Origin: Chloroflexota bacterium
GTDB lineage: Bacteria; Chloroflexota; Dehalococcoidia; Lucifugimonadales; UBA3495
DNA: 64,000 nucleotides
Reading direction: 5' to 3'
Assembly: GCA_028874075.1 (NCBI GenBank)
Contig: JAPPLU010000051.1
Location: 1 to 64,000, forward strand
Position 1 is the first letter of the stretch; every line of letters starts with the position of its first letter. The position numbers and the translations under genes were made by a program. Below are positions 33,688 to 42,398 of this stretch, piece after piece. The notes beneath the pieces were generated by a model that searched no databases, was not told the DNA's origin, and saw only the letters and a program-made list of their open reading frames with translations.

Positions 33688-34605
33688 CTAATAGCGGATC
33701 CTCGGGTCAAGGTAAGCGTAAAGAATGTCGACTATCAGGTTGGCAAAGATATAGATGCCGGCGAATGTGATTACAACTGCCTGTACTACTGGATAGTCCC
33801 GAGCGTTGATGGCCTGAATGGCCAGCAGGCCGGTCCCCGGCCAGGTGAAAACGCTCTCAGTAATAACTGCTCCGGTCATCAATTGACCTGCCACGATGCC
33901 AAAGAAGGTCAGGGGAGGAATGGCGGCGTTCTTGAGGGCGTGCTTCCACACGACCTTCCATTCCAGAAGACCCTTGATGCGGGCCAGCTTAATGTACTCG
34001 GAGTCCAGCACTTCCAGCATGGCGGACCGCACCAGGCGCATCATTGCCGCCACCTGGAACCAGCCCAGGGTAATGGCAGGCAGGATCAGGTTCTTGCCAC
34101 CCCCACGTCCCTGCGTTGGGAACAGATCCAGCTGGACGGCAAAAATAAAAATAAGGACAATACCCAGCCAAAATGGCGGCAACGACTGGCCCGCCAAGGC
34201 AATCAGTTTACCTATATAGTCGAATATAGAGTCCTTCTTCACCGCCGAAAGCACCCCAACAGGCACGGCAATCAGCAAGCTGATGCCCATGGCAATAGCT
34301 GCCAGTTGGAACGTAGCCGGGAAGCGTTCGATAACAAGGCCGATTGCGGTCTTGTCAGCCCAGTTGATGGACTGCCCAAAATCACCCCGCAAAGCGTTAC
34401 CGACAAATTTCAGGTACTGAATTGGCAGTGGCTGGTCGAGACCCAGCGAGCGCTCCAAGGCCCTTTCCTGGGCGGGACCGGCATCGAAGGGCAGGAACAC
34501 GTCAACGGGGTTGCCACTGATGCGGGCCAGAGCGAAAACGATGATGCTGACTATGAATAGCACCAGGAGTGCGTAAAGGCACCTGATAATTATGAACCGC
34601 TGCAT
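33688..34605 (-). CDS. Dipeptide/oligopeptide ABC permease, DppB-like
   Basis: A 305-aa permease with the OppB/DppB pattern. The first helix (FIIIRCLYALLVLFIVSII) is followed by ARISGNPVDVFLP, then LGLDQPLPIQYLKFVGNALRGDFGQS, the signature region just after it. The EAA loop (LARIKGLLEWKVVWKHALKN) is near residue 215. First gene of a two-gene dppBC set. A 121-nt gap with a dispersed repeat separates it from dppC, which is longer than usual in such operons. Confidence 0.88.
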   Translation of the reverse strand: MQRFIIIRCLYALLVLFIVSIIVFALARISGNPVDVFLPFDAGPAQERALERSLGLDQPLPIQYLKFVGNALRGDFGQSINWADKTAIGLVIERFPATFQLAAIAMGISLLIAVPVGVLSAVKKDSIFDYIGKLIALAGQSLPPFWLGIVLIFIFAVQLDLFPTQGRGGGKNLILPAITLGWFQVAAMMRLVRSAMLEVLDSEYIKLARIKGLLEWKVVWKHALKNAAIPPLTFFGIVAGQLMTGAVITESVFTWPGTGLLAIQAINARDYPVVQAVVITFAGIYIFANLIVDILYAYLDPRIRY

Positions 34606-35252
34606 TCCTCTACCTCGTTAAGAGTCCGCTCACCCTTACGGCGACACGGCCACAGCCAGGACGATGTTATTGCAGGAATCGTTCACCAACGTCTCTACCT
34701 GCTACCGCCTCATTCCCAAGCCTCGCGCCACTCGTGTCAGGCGAAAGGGGCCCAAGGCTTGGACAAGGCCTTACCACTACAGTCCTTGTACAGTCCATGC
34801 TCAAAATTTAAGCAAATATATGCCATCCCAAAGTTAGTGTCAACGAAAGACCGAAGCGTCTAGAGGCGGAGAGCAAAACACGCCAAGACTGCCCAGGCAC
34901 ATATACTGAATTCGGCGCTACGCCTATAGCAAAAGGGCTAAGGAGTAAATGCCTGGTTCAATGCCTGGTTCCCCGATTTTGCTGATAATCCGTACGAAAA
35001 TACAACAAATATATCGACTGATAAGGTATATTATGTTAAAGGCATTGAAGTTCTGAAGGCCGGTTCTCTATTACAGCATAATTGGACGCAATCTGGTGTG
35101 CGTGCTAGAATCGGTTGTGTTAATATAATGGATATTATGTTGGGTAGCACTACCTAGCGAGTAACGGGCAATTCAGGCTGAGTGGATTGCCCGGGTGGCG
35201 AGTAAATGGCCGCACAGCTTTTTAACTGTCTCTCAAGGAGTAGGAGTTTGCC
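34606..35252. other. Divergent intergenic region, dppB / tubulin-like gene
   Basis: About 650 nt with no supported gene or RNA. Positions 34790-35150 are AT-rich. The direct repeat ATGCCTGGTT occurs twice in a row near 34950-34970. Promoter-like elements for the tubulin-like gene are given separately. Confidence 0.5.
35082..35129 (+). promoter_or_regulatory. Promoter region of the tubulin-like gene
   Basis: TTGGAC (35082-35087) and TAGAAT (35106-35111) are 18 nt apart. A perfect TATAAT lies just downstream (35124-35129) without a clear -35. Either or both could start a leader of about 120-140 nt. Confidence 0.5.
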
Positions 35253-36521
35253 ATGAAGCTAGTTGTCGTTGGGACGGGTCAAGGCGGTTCCAATATCGCT
35301 GATGAATTCGTAGCCTTGGGGCAGTGGGTGTGGAATAACCGGAGGGTGCGAATATTCACCGGTACCGAATCCGACCCACTAGCCAAGGGCGTTTTCGCGG
35401 TGAATTTGGGAGCCGGTGACCTATACGGTCTCGAGCATATTCCCCAGACGGATGACCATACCATCCTGCTGGGCACGACGGATGAGTTCCGGGGCAGAGG
35501 CGCCGGCAAGGTGAACGCCGACGGCGCCGAGCAAGCTCGGCGGGATTCCCGAAAGATCGTCTCCACTATCCGGGACCATGGAGATGTGTACTCGGCTGAT
35601 GCCATAATGGTAATTGCCACTACAGCCGGTGGCACGGGTTCGGGTTCAGTGGGCGTCATTGTTGACGTTCTGAAGGAAGAGTTCAAGAAGCCCGTTTATG
35701 CCATGCTGGTGTTGCCCTTTGAAAACCAGTACGACGAGCCGGACAGCGTGATCAACACCGCTACCTGTCTCAAGAAGGTGCTGGAAAACTCCAAGGCCGA
35801 CGCGGTGTTCCTGGTGGACAACCAGAAGTTTGCCCGCAAACAGGATGCAATGGGCGTCAACTTCGCCACCATCAACCGTAAGATTGCCGATTCCTTCATG
35901 GATATCCTGTGCGTTGGCGAGGAGACGGACCGCCGTTTCATCGGTGAGGTATTGGACGCCAACGACGTCATCCGCATCCTGAAGGGTCCCACCGTAATCG
36001 GCGTCAGCCATGCGACAGTACCCATGAGCAGGAAGCCCCGGGGTGGTGGTCTGTTCGGTCGCATCCGAAACACTGAGCGGGCACAGCAGCATTTCTCTGT
36101 TTCCAAGGCCCAGATCGAAAGGGCCCAGACTGTTGTTACCCAGGCCCTGGCCGAGCTTTCCCTTGACTGCGAATACTATGAAGACGGCAAGGTGCTCTAC
36201 GACGCCCAGCACGTACTGGGGTTGTTCAGCGGGCCTGCCAACGAGGCGACGGAAGAAATCGTCGAGATGATGGACAACACTTTCGCCGAGCTCGTTCCCG
36301 GAGCCGGTCGCCGCAAGGGAACCTACCCCGGGCGGATTTCCGACACAATCAGTGTTACCGCCATTGTGGCCAATATAGGCGAGGGTAAGGCCATGGACCG
36401 AATTGAATGGTTCTACCGCGAAGCCGCCAACATGATGAACACCTCCCGCGACCGAAGGGAGGGAAGGGGCCGGCGTTGGGAGGACATTTCCAAGCTGTCC
36501 GACGTGCTGCCCAACCTTTAG
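35253..36521 (+). CDS. Divergent tubulin/FtsZ-superfamily GTPase
   Basis: A 422-aa protein of the tubulin/FtsZ superfamily. The first strand and loop (KLVVVGTGQGGSNIADEF) match the nucleotide-binding T1 region. The tubulin signature appears as TTAGGTGSGSVG (residues about 123-134), against GGGTGTG in FtsZ. The T7-like part is NFATINRKIAD, without the Asp pair usual in FtsZ, so GTP hydrolysis may be changed. It is too divergent for the division FtsZ and lacks the FtsZ C-terminal peptide; it may be closer to CetZ-like or other non-canonical tubulins. A ribosome site AAGGAG precedes the ATG. The next gene encodes a single-pass membrane protein likely to work with it. Confidence 0.75.
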   Translation: MKLVVVGTGQGGSNIADEFVALGQWVWNNRRVRIFTGTESDPLAKGVFAVNLGAGDLYGLEHIPQTDDHTILLGTTDEFRGRGAGKVNADGAEQARRDSRKIVSTIRDHGDVYSADAIMVIATTAGGTGSGSVGVIVDVLKEEFKKPVYAMLVLPFENQYDEPDSVINTATCLKKVLENSKADAVFLVDNQKFARKQDAMGVNFATINRKIADSFMDILCVGEETDRRFIGEVLDANDVIRILKGPTVIGVSHATVPMSRKPRGGGLFGRIRNTERAQQHFSVSKAQIERAQTVVTQALAELSLDCEYYEDGKVLYDAQHVLGLFSGPANEATEEIVEMMDNTFAELVPGAGRRKGTYPGRISDTISVTAIVANIGEGKAMDRIEWFYREAANMMNTSRDRREGRGRRWEDISKLSDVLPNL

Positions 36522-36540
36522 TCTAAACTACTGAAAATGT

Positions 36541-36567
36541 GCGGCTCGGCAGAACTTGCCGAGCCGC
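36541..36567 (+). terminator. Intercistronic hairpin after the tubulin-like gene
   Basis: GCGGCTCGGCA and TGCCGAGCCGC form a perfect 11-bp stem with a 5-nt loop, then TAATGTTCC and a short AATTTTT run. It sits 20 nt after the tubulin-like stop and 28 nt before the next start, so it probably lowers, rather than blocks, expression of the membrane partner. Confidence 0.5.
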
Positions 36568-36595
36568 TAATGTTCCTAAATTTTTGGAGGCAAAA

Positions 36596-37405
36596 TTGAG
36601 AGTCTCAAGAATGCCGGAGTATCGTGGCGGCTCCGGTTCACCCATCGTTTTAATTTTGGTCCTGCTGGCCGTCCTGATTGTCGGAGGGGTGGTCATATTC
36701 CTGCTGTTGGGAAGCAACTCGGTTAGCCCCGCTCCTGTAGAGCCTACCCCGGCGCCCCAGCCTATAGTGGAACGTAACCCAAGCGCGGTAGTTCCCGCAC
36801 CGGCACCTACGGTCCAGCCAATAGAAACCTCCAGCCCACAGGAAGCAATGCCGGGGTTCCAGCCGCCACAGGTGCTGTTTGGAGAAGTCCTGGCGCAGGG
36901 TTTTGTGGACCTGCAGCTTCAAACCGGACAGGTTCGGACCTTTTACACTTTCCAGGTGGATACGAGCACCCAGAACATCATCCTGTTCTTCGCGCTGTAT
37001 GACCCCACGGGGCAGGCGATCAGCCGCTCAATAGTGGTTGAGGATTACAGCCAGTCCGTGTTGATAGACAATGCCGAGCTTACAGTCTATTACCCGGATG
37101 CGCCGGCCACTGTCATCAGGTTTGACAAGGAGGAAGGTACGGTAGAGTCCAGCCAGTTCTACACGACACAGCCCCACGGCCCCGGTCTTTTCTCCTCCCA
37201 AATGAGAATAGCCCTTATCAAGCAGAACTTGCCGCTGGCGAACGCAGATGGCAACATTGGCGCCGACATGCAGCTTGACCCGACCGGTGTGGCAGATCTT
37301 TCCGGATATCGGGTTACTATCAAGGATCCGGTAACGACTGAAACCGGCCTGACCGAAGTTCAGGAGATCATCGACCAGTTGGAGAGCCGGCGGCCCCGTT
37401 CCTAA
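36596..37405 (+). CDS. Single-pass membrane protein downstream of the tubulin-like gene
   Basis: A 269-aa protein, unrecognised. A short basic N-terminus (RVSRMPEYRGGSGSP) is followed by one strong transmembrane helix (IVLILVLLAVLIVGGVVIFL), a Pro/Thr-rich spacer (about 48-85), then a beta-rich extracytoplasmic domain (QTGQVRTFYTFQVDTSTQN onward). The start is TTG 36596, with GGAGG 5 nt before it; a longer frame from 36539 overlaps the terminator hairpin and lacks a ribosome site. Gene order suggests it anchors or senses for the tubulin-like GTPase, but no direct evidence exists. A perfect palindromic terminator follows. Confidence 0.6.
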   Translation: MRVSRMPEYRGGSGSPIVLILVLLAVLIVGGVVIFLLLGSNSVSPAPVEPTPAPQPIVERNPSAVVPAPAPTVQPIETSSPQEAMPGFQPPQVLFGEVLAQGFVDLQLQTGQVRTFYTFQVDTSTQNIILFFALYDPTGQAISRSIVVEDYSQSVLIDNAELTVYYPDAPATVIRFDKEEGTVESSQFYTTQPHGPGLFSSQMRIALIKQNLPLANADGNIGADMQLDPTGVADLSGYRVTIKDPVTTETGLTEVQEIIDQLESRRPRS

Positions 37406-37444
37406 GCTCCTGGCACGTTCCAGGCAACCCAAAGGCAACGACAA

Positions 37445-37475
37445 CGCCGCGCTAATTAGCGCGGCGCTTCTCTTT
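37445..37475 (+). terminator. Terminator of the tubulin-like operon
   Basis: CGCCGCGCTAA and TTAGCGCGGCG form a perfect 22-bp palindrome (37445-37466) followed by CTTCTCTTT. It also lies 38 nt from the convergent panB stop. Confidence 0.6.
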
Positions 37476-37504
37476 GCGGGGCCAGCGTGCCAGGTAGCAA
37501 GTCG

Positions 37505-38341
37505 CTAGAGATCTCCCAGTTCGTCCAGGATCTTTTCGTCCAGGGAAAAGCTCTCGGCGGCCGTGGGGAAGGAACCGTCGCGAACGTCACCGGCGTATTT
37601 AGAAAAGGCTTCGCTGATAACCTCAGCCAGTTTGGCGTACCGCCGGGCGTGGCGGGGAACGAAATCGGTGAACAGGCCAAGCATATCGTGGAGCACCTGC
37701 ACCTGGCCGTCGCAGCCCGGACCGGCGCCAATGCCGATGGTTGGGATGGTGAGCCGCTCTGTGATGAACTTCGCCAGGGGAGCAGGCACCAGCTCCAAGA
37801 CCACCGCATACGCTCCGGCGGCTTCTACAGCCAGCGCGTCCCTCACAAGCTGCCGCGCCTGTTCGACGGACCGTCCCCTGACCCGGTAGCCACCGAAGGC
37901 GTTGACCGACTGGGGGGTAACTCCGATGTGGGCCATTACCGGGATGTCGCAGTCCACTATGCGCTGGATGGTTGAAGCGATGTTCTGTCCTCCTTCCAGT
38001 TTTACGGTGTGGGCGCCACCCTCCTGGAGCAACCGCGCCGCATTGCGCAGGGCCTGGGCGGGTTCCACCTGGTAGGTCATAAAGGGCAGGTCGGCAACTA
38101 TGAGGGAGTTCCTGTTGCCCCGGACGACCATCCTGGTATGGTGGATGATGTCTTCCATGGTTACTGGGATGGTGGACTCGTATCCCAGCACCACCATGCC
38201 CAGACTGTCACCTACCAGTACCACAGGAATGCCCGCCGAGTCGGCCAGGGCGGCGGTGGTGTAGTCGTAAGCAGTAATCATGGGAATTCGCTCGCCGCGT
38301 TCCTTCATTTCGGCAAGCTGCCTGACTGTTGTCTTGGCCAT
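37505..38341 (-). CDS. panB: 3-methyl-2-oxobutanoate hydroxymethyltransferase
   Basis: A 278-aa TIM-barrel enzyme of pantothenate synthesis: 2-oxoisovalerate plus methylene-THF gives ketopantoate. Highly typical motifs include MITAYDYTTAALADSAGI, VLVGDSLGMVVLGYEST with the Mg-binding Asp, MAHIGVTPQSVNAFGGYRVRG and TIGIGAGPGCDGQVQVLHDMLGL. Length is normal. It is last in a three-gene operon after a DUF2520 Rossmann protein (5-nt gap) and a P1-family peptidase. panC and panD are not in the window. Confidence 0.95.
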   Translation of the reverse strand: MAKTTVRQLAEMKERGERIPMITAYDYTTAALADSAGIPVVLVGDSLGMVVLGYESTIPVTMEDIIHHTRMVVRGNRNSLIVADLPFMTYQVEPAQALRNAARLLQEGGAHTVKLEGGQNIASTIQRIVDCDIPVMAHIGVTPQSVNAFGGYRVRGRSVEQARQLVRDALAVEAAGAYAVVLELVPAPLAKFITERLTIPTIGIGAGPGCDGQVQVLHDMLGLFTDFVPRHARRYAKLAEVISEAFSKYAGDVRDGSFPTAAESFSLDEKILDELGDL

Positions 38342-38346
38342 GCCTC

Positions 38347-39258
38347 CTACCTCTTGCCCAGTGGATAGTGAAAGCCTGCTTTTGCCACGGCATCCCGTAT
38401 AACTGATTCTTCCTCCGCTCCCAAGCCCCGTTGTCGGGCAATGGGAAGGGATAATTCAGTCAGGCCGCCATAGAGCGCTGCCACCGGCGGGCTGCTACGT
38501 TGCAGGGCCTCAAGGTGCTTCCCGACGGTAATAACATCTCCGCGCACCAGCGGCCCGGTAACGCTGGCCGCCGGCCCCAACGTCTCCACGTTATCCAAGG
38601 TTGAACGTGAAATAGACAGCACCGCTTCCTGGGCTTCTTCCCGGGTGAATCCGCTTTCTTCCAGAGTCCTCAAGGCCGTTTGCAGCAAGGTGACCAGGTA
38701 TCCACAACTAAGGATGGCTGCGGCATGATAAAGGGGCCGACTGCCGTCTTCAACGGTGACGGCCCGTCCTCCCAAGTTCTTGGCCAGGGCGGTTAGAAAA
38801 TCTTCCAGGTTGGCCCCCGCAGAGACAGCAAATGTGACTCCTGTCAGCCTGTCGACAGCCTGGTCTGGACCGGCAATGCCGGCAAAGGTCTGGAAGGGGT
38901 GAAATGCCCCCGTCTCCGCACCCTGATCGGCTGCCGATTCAAGAAGTTCCCTGCCCGAGGCGCCACAGCAGTGCGTAACTTCCTGACCCGCCCGCCAACG
39001 CACCGACGCCGCCACCGAAGAAATAGCTGAATCCGGCGTAGTGATGAACACCATGTCACAGGCGTCCACAACCTCCTGGGGTGATTCTACGGCACTGCAC
39101 CCGGCTATAGACCCGGCCAGCGCCTCTGACGATCCCCTGCTGCGGCTTGAAACTGCCTGCACGACGTAGCCCTTTCTGTGCAGGGCCAGGGACAGGCCCG
39201 AACCCAGGGTCCCGGCACCAATGAAACCGATGCACCTTTTGCCAGTATCAGTCGCCAT
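38347..39258 (-). CDS. Rossmann-like + DUF2520 oxidoreductase (possible alternative ketopantoate reductase)
   Basis: A 303-aa protein with an N-terminal Rossmann motif (GFIGAGTLGSGLSLALHRKGY) and a helical C-terminal half of the DUF2520 type (SRPLYHAAAILSCGYLVTLLQTALRTLEESGF). DUF2520 proteins often sit beside panB or panC; one, PanG of Francisella, is described as an alternative ketopantoate reductase (from memory). Place in the operon directly before panB supports the same step here, reducing ketopantoate to pantoate. It overlaps the upstream peptidase gene by 11 nt. Confidence 0.75.
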   Translation of the reverse strand: MATDTGKRCIGFIGAGTLGSGLSLALHRKGYVVQAVSSRSRGSSEALAGSIAGCSAVESPQEVVDACDMVFITTPDSAISSVAASVRWRAGQEVTHCCGASGRELLESAADQGAETGAFHPFQTFAGIAGPDQAVDRLTGVTFAVSAGANLEDFLTALAKNLGGRAVTVEDGSRPLYHAAAILSCGYLVTLLQTALRTLEESGFTREEAQEAVLSISRSTLDNVETLGPAASVTGPLVRGDVITVGKHLEALQRSSPPVAALYGGLTELSLPIARQRGLGAEEESVIRDAVAKAGFHYPLGKR

Positions 39259-40231
39259 GTCTTATTTCGCTCATCGCCGGAATGCCCCCCAGGCCAGTGG
39301 CGGTCTCGACGGCCCGAATAACAGCCTGGGCAGTTACTTCTACAGCCGCCGCTCCCAGTACCGTCGGGTCGGCCGGCGGGTGTCGATGGTTCGTTGCCAA
39401 AGCGAACATGGTGTCGCCGTCGCGGGTGGTGTGGCAGGGCCTGATAGCCAGGGCAAGTCCGTCGTGGCTGATCCGCGCCAGCCAGTTGGCCTCCTCCTTA
39501 GTAAGTGTCGCATCGGTTGCTATAACACCGATGGTGGTATTGCTCAGGGACGGCGATGCATCGGCCGCTCCATCATCCTCGCGCAACAACGCCTGAACCG
39601 ACGACTCCATACCGGGCTGATTGATGCGCCGGGGCCCAGCCAGGAGCAGACCGGTCCGGTGGTCTACCACGTCTCCCACTGCGTTGACCGCCACCAGTGC
39701 ACTCACCGTGTTTCCGTCCGGGATGGTCAAAGCTGCACTGCCTATTCCACCCTTGACGGCCCGTTCCGGCCCCAGGATCTTGCCCACCGTAGCGCCGGTT
39801 CCGGCGCCCACTGTCCCTTCCACCACCGGGTCCTCGCCGGCGGCCCGGGCGGCGGCGTACCCATCGTCGGGGCCGGGGCGTATCTTGTCGGTTACCAAGT
39901 TCAAGTCAAACAGAATTGCCGAGGTCACTATGGGTACCAGGGCTCTGCCCACCCTGACGCCGATGTCTTCTTCCTCCAGGTACCGCATTACGCCGGAGGC
40001 CGCGTCAAGGCCGTAAGCGCTGCCGCCGCTTAAAACAACGGCGTGGACTCGGTCAACCCGACGCATGGGCTGGAGCAGGTCCGTCTCCCTGGTTCCGGGA
40101 GAACCGCCACGTACGTCCACACCGCCCGAGGCGCCGGCGCGACAGAGGATAGCAGTACAGCCGGTAGCGTTGCCGAGGTCGGTGTAATGTCCAACTTCCA
40201 GTCCGGACACCGAGGTAAGAGTGGAGTTCAT
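39248..40231 (-). CDS. P1-family peptidase (DmpA/beta-aminopeptidase type)
   Basis: A 327-aa self-processing Ntn-type hydrolase of family S58. The N-terminal GLEVGHYTDLGNATGCTAIL, then LSGGSAYGLDAASGVMRYLEE and the late NTTIGVIATDATLTK, where the Thr after Asn is the likely self-cleavage nucleophile, are family marks. DmpA/BapA members release N-terminal D-Ala, Gly or beta-alanine. ATG 40231 is chosen because the family motif starts there. It is first in an operon with a DUF2520 oxidoreductase and panB. A link to beta-alanine supply for pantothenate is inferred only from this context. Confidence 0.82.
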   Translation of the reverse strand: MNSTLTSVSGLEVGHYTDLGNATGCTAILCRAGASGGVDVRGGSPGTRETDLLQPMRRVDRVHAVVLSGGSAYGLDAASGVMRYLEEEDIGVRVGRALVPIVTSAILFDLNLVTDKIRPGPDDGYAAARAAGEDPVVEGTVGAGTGATVGKILGPERAVKGGIGSAALTIPDGNTVSALVAVNAVGDVVDHRTGLLLAGPRRINQPGMESSVQALLREDDGAADASPSLSNTTIGVIATDATLTKEEANWLARISHDGLALAIRPCHTTRDGDTMFALATNHRHPPADPTVLGAAAVEVTAQAVIRAVETATGLGGIPAMSEIRHGD

Positions 40232-40587
40232 GCTTTGCCCTCGTCCAACTTCATTGGAGTATGTGGGGTGGTTGGGGGACAAAAAGAGAGCCGCGCCACC
40301 AACTGGCGCAGCCCTATCCCTTGCTGCAAAAGACAATGACATTCGATTTTAGCCGTCTCGGTCAACACAGGATCCCAGCGGCCCAACGTGCCTGGAGTGA
40401 GAATTACCAGATAACCAGGAAGCTAACCCCCCGTTACGGGTGGATTGCAAAGGGGAGTTTAGGGGCAGGGTATGTGAGTGTCAAGACAAAGCGGATGTTA
40501 TTGTTCAGCTACCCAGGTTTGCCGAATTAGTAGCAGTACCCGGATATCGACGAATTCGTACTCTTGAAGGTTCCATTCTTGGAGATG
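40232..40587. other. Gap between sbcD and the panB operon
   Basis: About 355 nt with no supported gene; a plus-strand frame through it has no family similarity. It contains the terminator-like hairpin near 40281-40309 and presumably the promoter of the minus-strand peptidase operon. Confidence 0.5.
40281..40309 (-). terminator. Hairpin with U-run before the panB operon
   Basis: On the minus strand GCGCCA-GTTGG-TGGCGC (extended by weaker pairs) is followed by GGCTCTCTTTTTG. It could end the sbcD transcript or act as an attenuator in the leader of the peptidase-panB operon, whose start codon is 50 nt further. Confidence 0.5.
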
Positions 40588-41850
40588 TCAATACAGTTCG
40601 GGGTGACTTGGTCCTCCCGATTCCACTTCGGCGATCAACTCTTCCGCATAGCGCAGGACCCTGTCCTTCCGCTGGGGGGAAGTATTCCGACCTTCAAGAT
40701 ACAGCCCAAGGGCCTGCAGGGGTTGCAGTCCCTCCGACTCGCTGTTGGACAGGCGGGTGCGGCGAGCGCCTTCCACCTCCCGGCTGACTGCGGCGATGTA
40801 GTGGGCAGACCGGAGGGCTTCCCGGATTTCGCCCTCCCTTAGCAACGCGTCTGCCTCGGCAGTCAGCTTTATCCGTACCCGCACAACCGAGTCGGCAACG
40901 TCCCGGCGGGCAAGGGCTCGAAGCACTGTGGCGGTAGGGTCAGGTTCACCCGGAGGCACAGTCACATCGACAGTAACGAATTGGCGGGCGTTGACCGGCT
41001 GAAAACTGAACTCGACAAGCCGCTGGCCCCGGGGCGCGGCAGGATCAATATCCACCACGCAGAAACCCTTCTCATCTCCCTCCTCGGAAAAGTCCACCCG
41101 CTGCAAGCTGCCGGAATAGGCCATCACAGGATTCTCGCGCCGCAGCACCTGGTGCTTGTGGACATGGCCCAGGGCCACATACTCCAGTTCGGGCCGGTGA
41201 AGGGCGCTGGCCAGGAGAACGTGGTCATTCCCCAGCATCATCGAGCGTTCGGTACCCGTGGTGGAACCGTTGACGGTAACGTGGCCGGTAAGGATGGCGG
41301 GCGTCTCCGGGTCCAGTTCGCCGATTCGCAAAGATATGGCGTCGGTCATCCGGCTCTCTATTTCGGCGCGAACCTGGTCGATGGTCAGGCCCCGGGACTC
41401 CTCCCGACTGATGAGACGGCCGCGACGGGGCCAGGGCACGGCCAATATCTGCAGTGGGCCGGCAGGGGTTTCAACATAGTAAGTCTGCAGGTTGTCGCCG
41501 ATATGGACATTGGGCACCTGCAAGGTAGGAAAGATTTCCACTGCATTGGCGCGGCTGCTGGCGTTAGGCAGGTCGTGGTTGCCCACCAGGAGAAAAACGG
41601 GAATACCGGCCGACGAAATGCGGTAGAGGCGACTGGCGAACTCCCGCTGGTGAGTCTGCGAGGGGTCACGTCCCTTGTAGGCGTCACCCGCCAGCAGCGC
41701 CAGGTCTACATGCTGGGTAACGGCATAGTCCACCACCTCGTCCAGGGCTGCCAGGAAGTCGGCCAGGCGGGTTGAAAGGCCCGTGGCTGGGTCTATCCGC
41801 CCGTAGTTTTCGACACCGATATGAAGGTCCGAGAAATGGAGTATTCGCAA
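40588..41850 (-). CDS. sbcD: Exonuclease subunit SbcD / Mre11-type metallophosphoesterase
   Basis: A 420-aa two-metal phosphoesterase of the Mre11/SbcD family. All phosphodiesterase motifs are visible: FSDLHIG (residues about 6-12), LLAGDAYKG, FLLVGNHDLPN, LTGHVTVNG and ALGHVHKHQV. With SbcC it makes an ATP-driven nuclease that opens hairpins and blocked DNA ends. sbcC is not adjacent, which is less usual. A TTG start at 41850 is required to begin at RILHFSDLHIG. The C-terminal 120 residues form a capping domain. Confidence 0.85.
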   Translation of the reverse strand: MRILHFSDLHIGVENYGRIDPATGLSTRLADFLAALDEVVDYAVTQHVDLALLAGDAYKGRDPSQTHQREFASRLYRISSAGIPVFLLVGNHDLPNASSRANAVEIFPTLQVPNVHIGDNLQTYYVETPAGPLQILAVPWPRRGRLISREESRGLTIDQVRAEIESRMTDAISLRIGELDPETPAILTGHVTVNGSTTGTERSMMLGNDHVLLASALHRPELEYVALGHVHKHQVLRRENPVMAYSGSLQRVDFSEEGDEKGFCVVDIDPAAPRGQRLVEFSFQPVNARQFVTVDVTVPPGEPDPTATVLRALARRDVADSVVRVRIKLTAEADALLREGEIREALRSAHYIAAVSREVEGARRTRLSNSESEGLQPLQALGLYLEGRNTSPQRKDRVLRYAEELIAEVESGGPSHPELY

Positions 41851-41990
41851 GGTTTACCGTCCCAGTCGGGATGTGATGAATCACGGAAGATTAATGACGG
41901 AACAAGTATAGCAAAGGCATTTTTCATGGATCCACGAAAGGGAAGGAAAGGGGCAAGGCAATCGCATTCCTGCTGTGTCGGCGCAACATT

Positions 41991-42030
41991 CACCGCAGAG
42001 ACGCAGAGTGCCAGGAGATTCGCAGAGGCA
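41991..42030. repeat. Dispersed repeat, family 2, second copy
   Basis: CACCGCAGAGACGCAGAG followed by TGCCAGGAGATTCGCAGAGG. The phrasing resembles the copy at 16277-16319 (AGAGACGCGGAG...CACAGAGG). It is degraded. Confidence 0.4.
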
Positions 42031-42150
42031 TTCTGTACGGCTCCGGGTACTCTTCGTCGCCGTCGTCAGGGAAGTCCACAGAGTGGGATATGGCAGAACG
42101 GGCGGGCGTAAGAGTTCAGAGTGAAGGGGGAGCGCCTTACCAGCCCAACC

Positions 42151-42277
42151 CGTCATACCGGAGAAAGAACGTCACCCCGTACCCCGATACGAGGCCGGTA
42201 TCCAGAAACCTGGCCGCCTTCGATCTTTCTTTCGCACTGACCTTTCCTGGATTCCGGCTCAAGGCCGGAGTGACGAC
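42151..42277. repeat. Dispersed repeat, family 3 (inverted CGTCATxCCGG / CCGGAGTGACG)
   Basis: Starts CGTCATACCGGAGAAAG and ends GGATTCCGGCTCAAGGCC then GGAGTGACG, with CCGGTATCCAGAAACC in between. The outer parts are roughly inverted copies. This type (TCATTCCGG...GGATTCCGG...GGAATGACG) is widespread between genes in environmental bacterial genomes. Confidence 0.5.
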
Positions 42278-42398
42278 TTATCAGGCGACATGGCTCACCT
42301 ATACTGAACAGTTACGGACGGGCAGGTAACCTTGACAGTTTCGGGGTTTGTAATCAGTATTAGGCATACTCCAGCCCAAACTTTATTTCAGGTATCCT

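Larger units (their letters stand above)
41851..42398. other. Repeat-rich intergenic region
   Basis: About 550 nt between sbcD and the MFS transporter with two degraded dispersed repeats, at 41991-42030 and 42151-42277. No gene is supported, although open frames cross it by chance. Confidence 0.5.

Noticed and set aside
36539..36596. An upstream start for the tubulin-partner membrane protein
   Set aside because: It would run through the terminator hairpin and lacks a ribosome site. TTG 36596 has GGAGG at good spacing.
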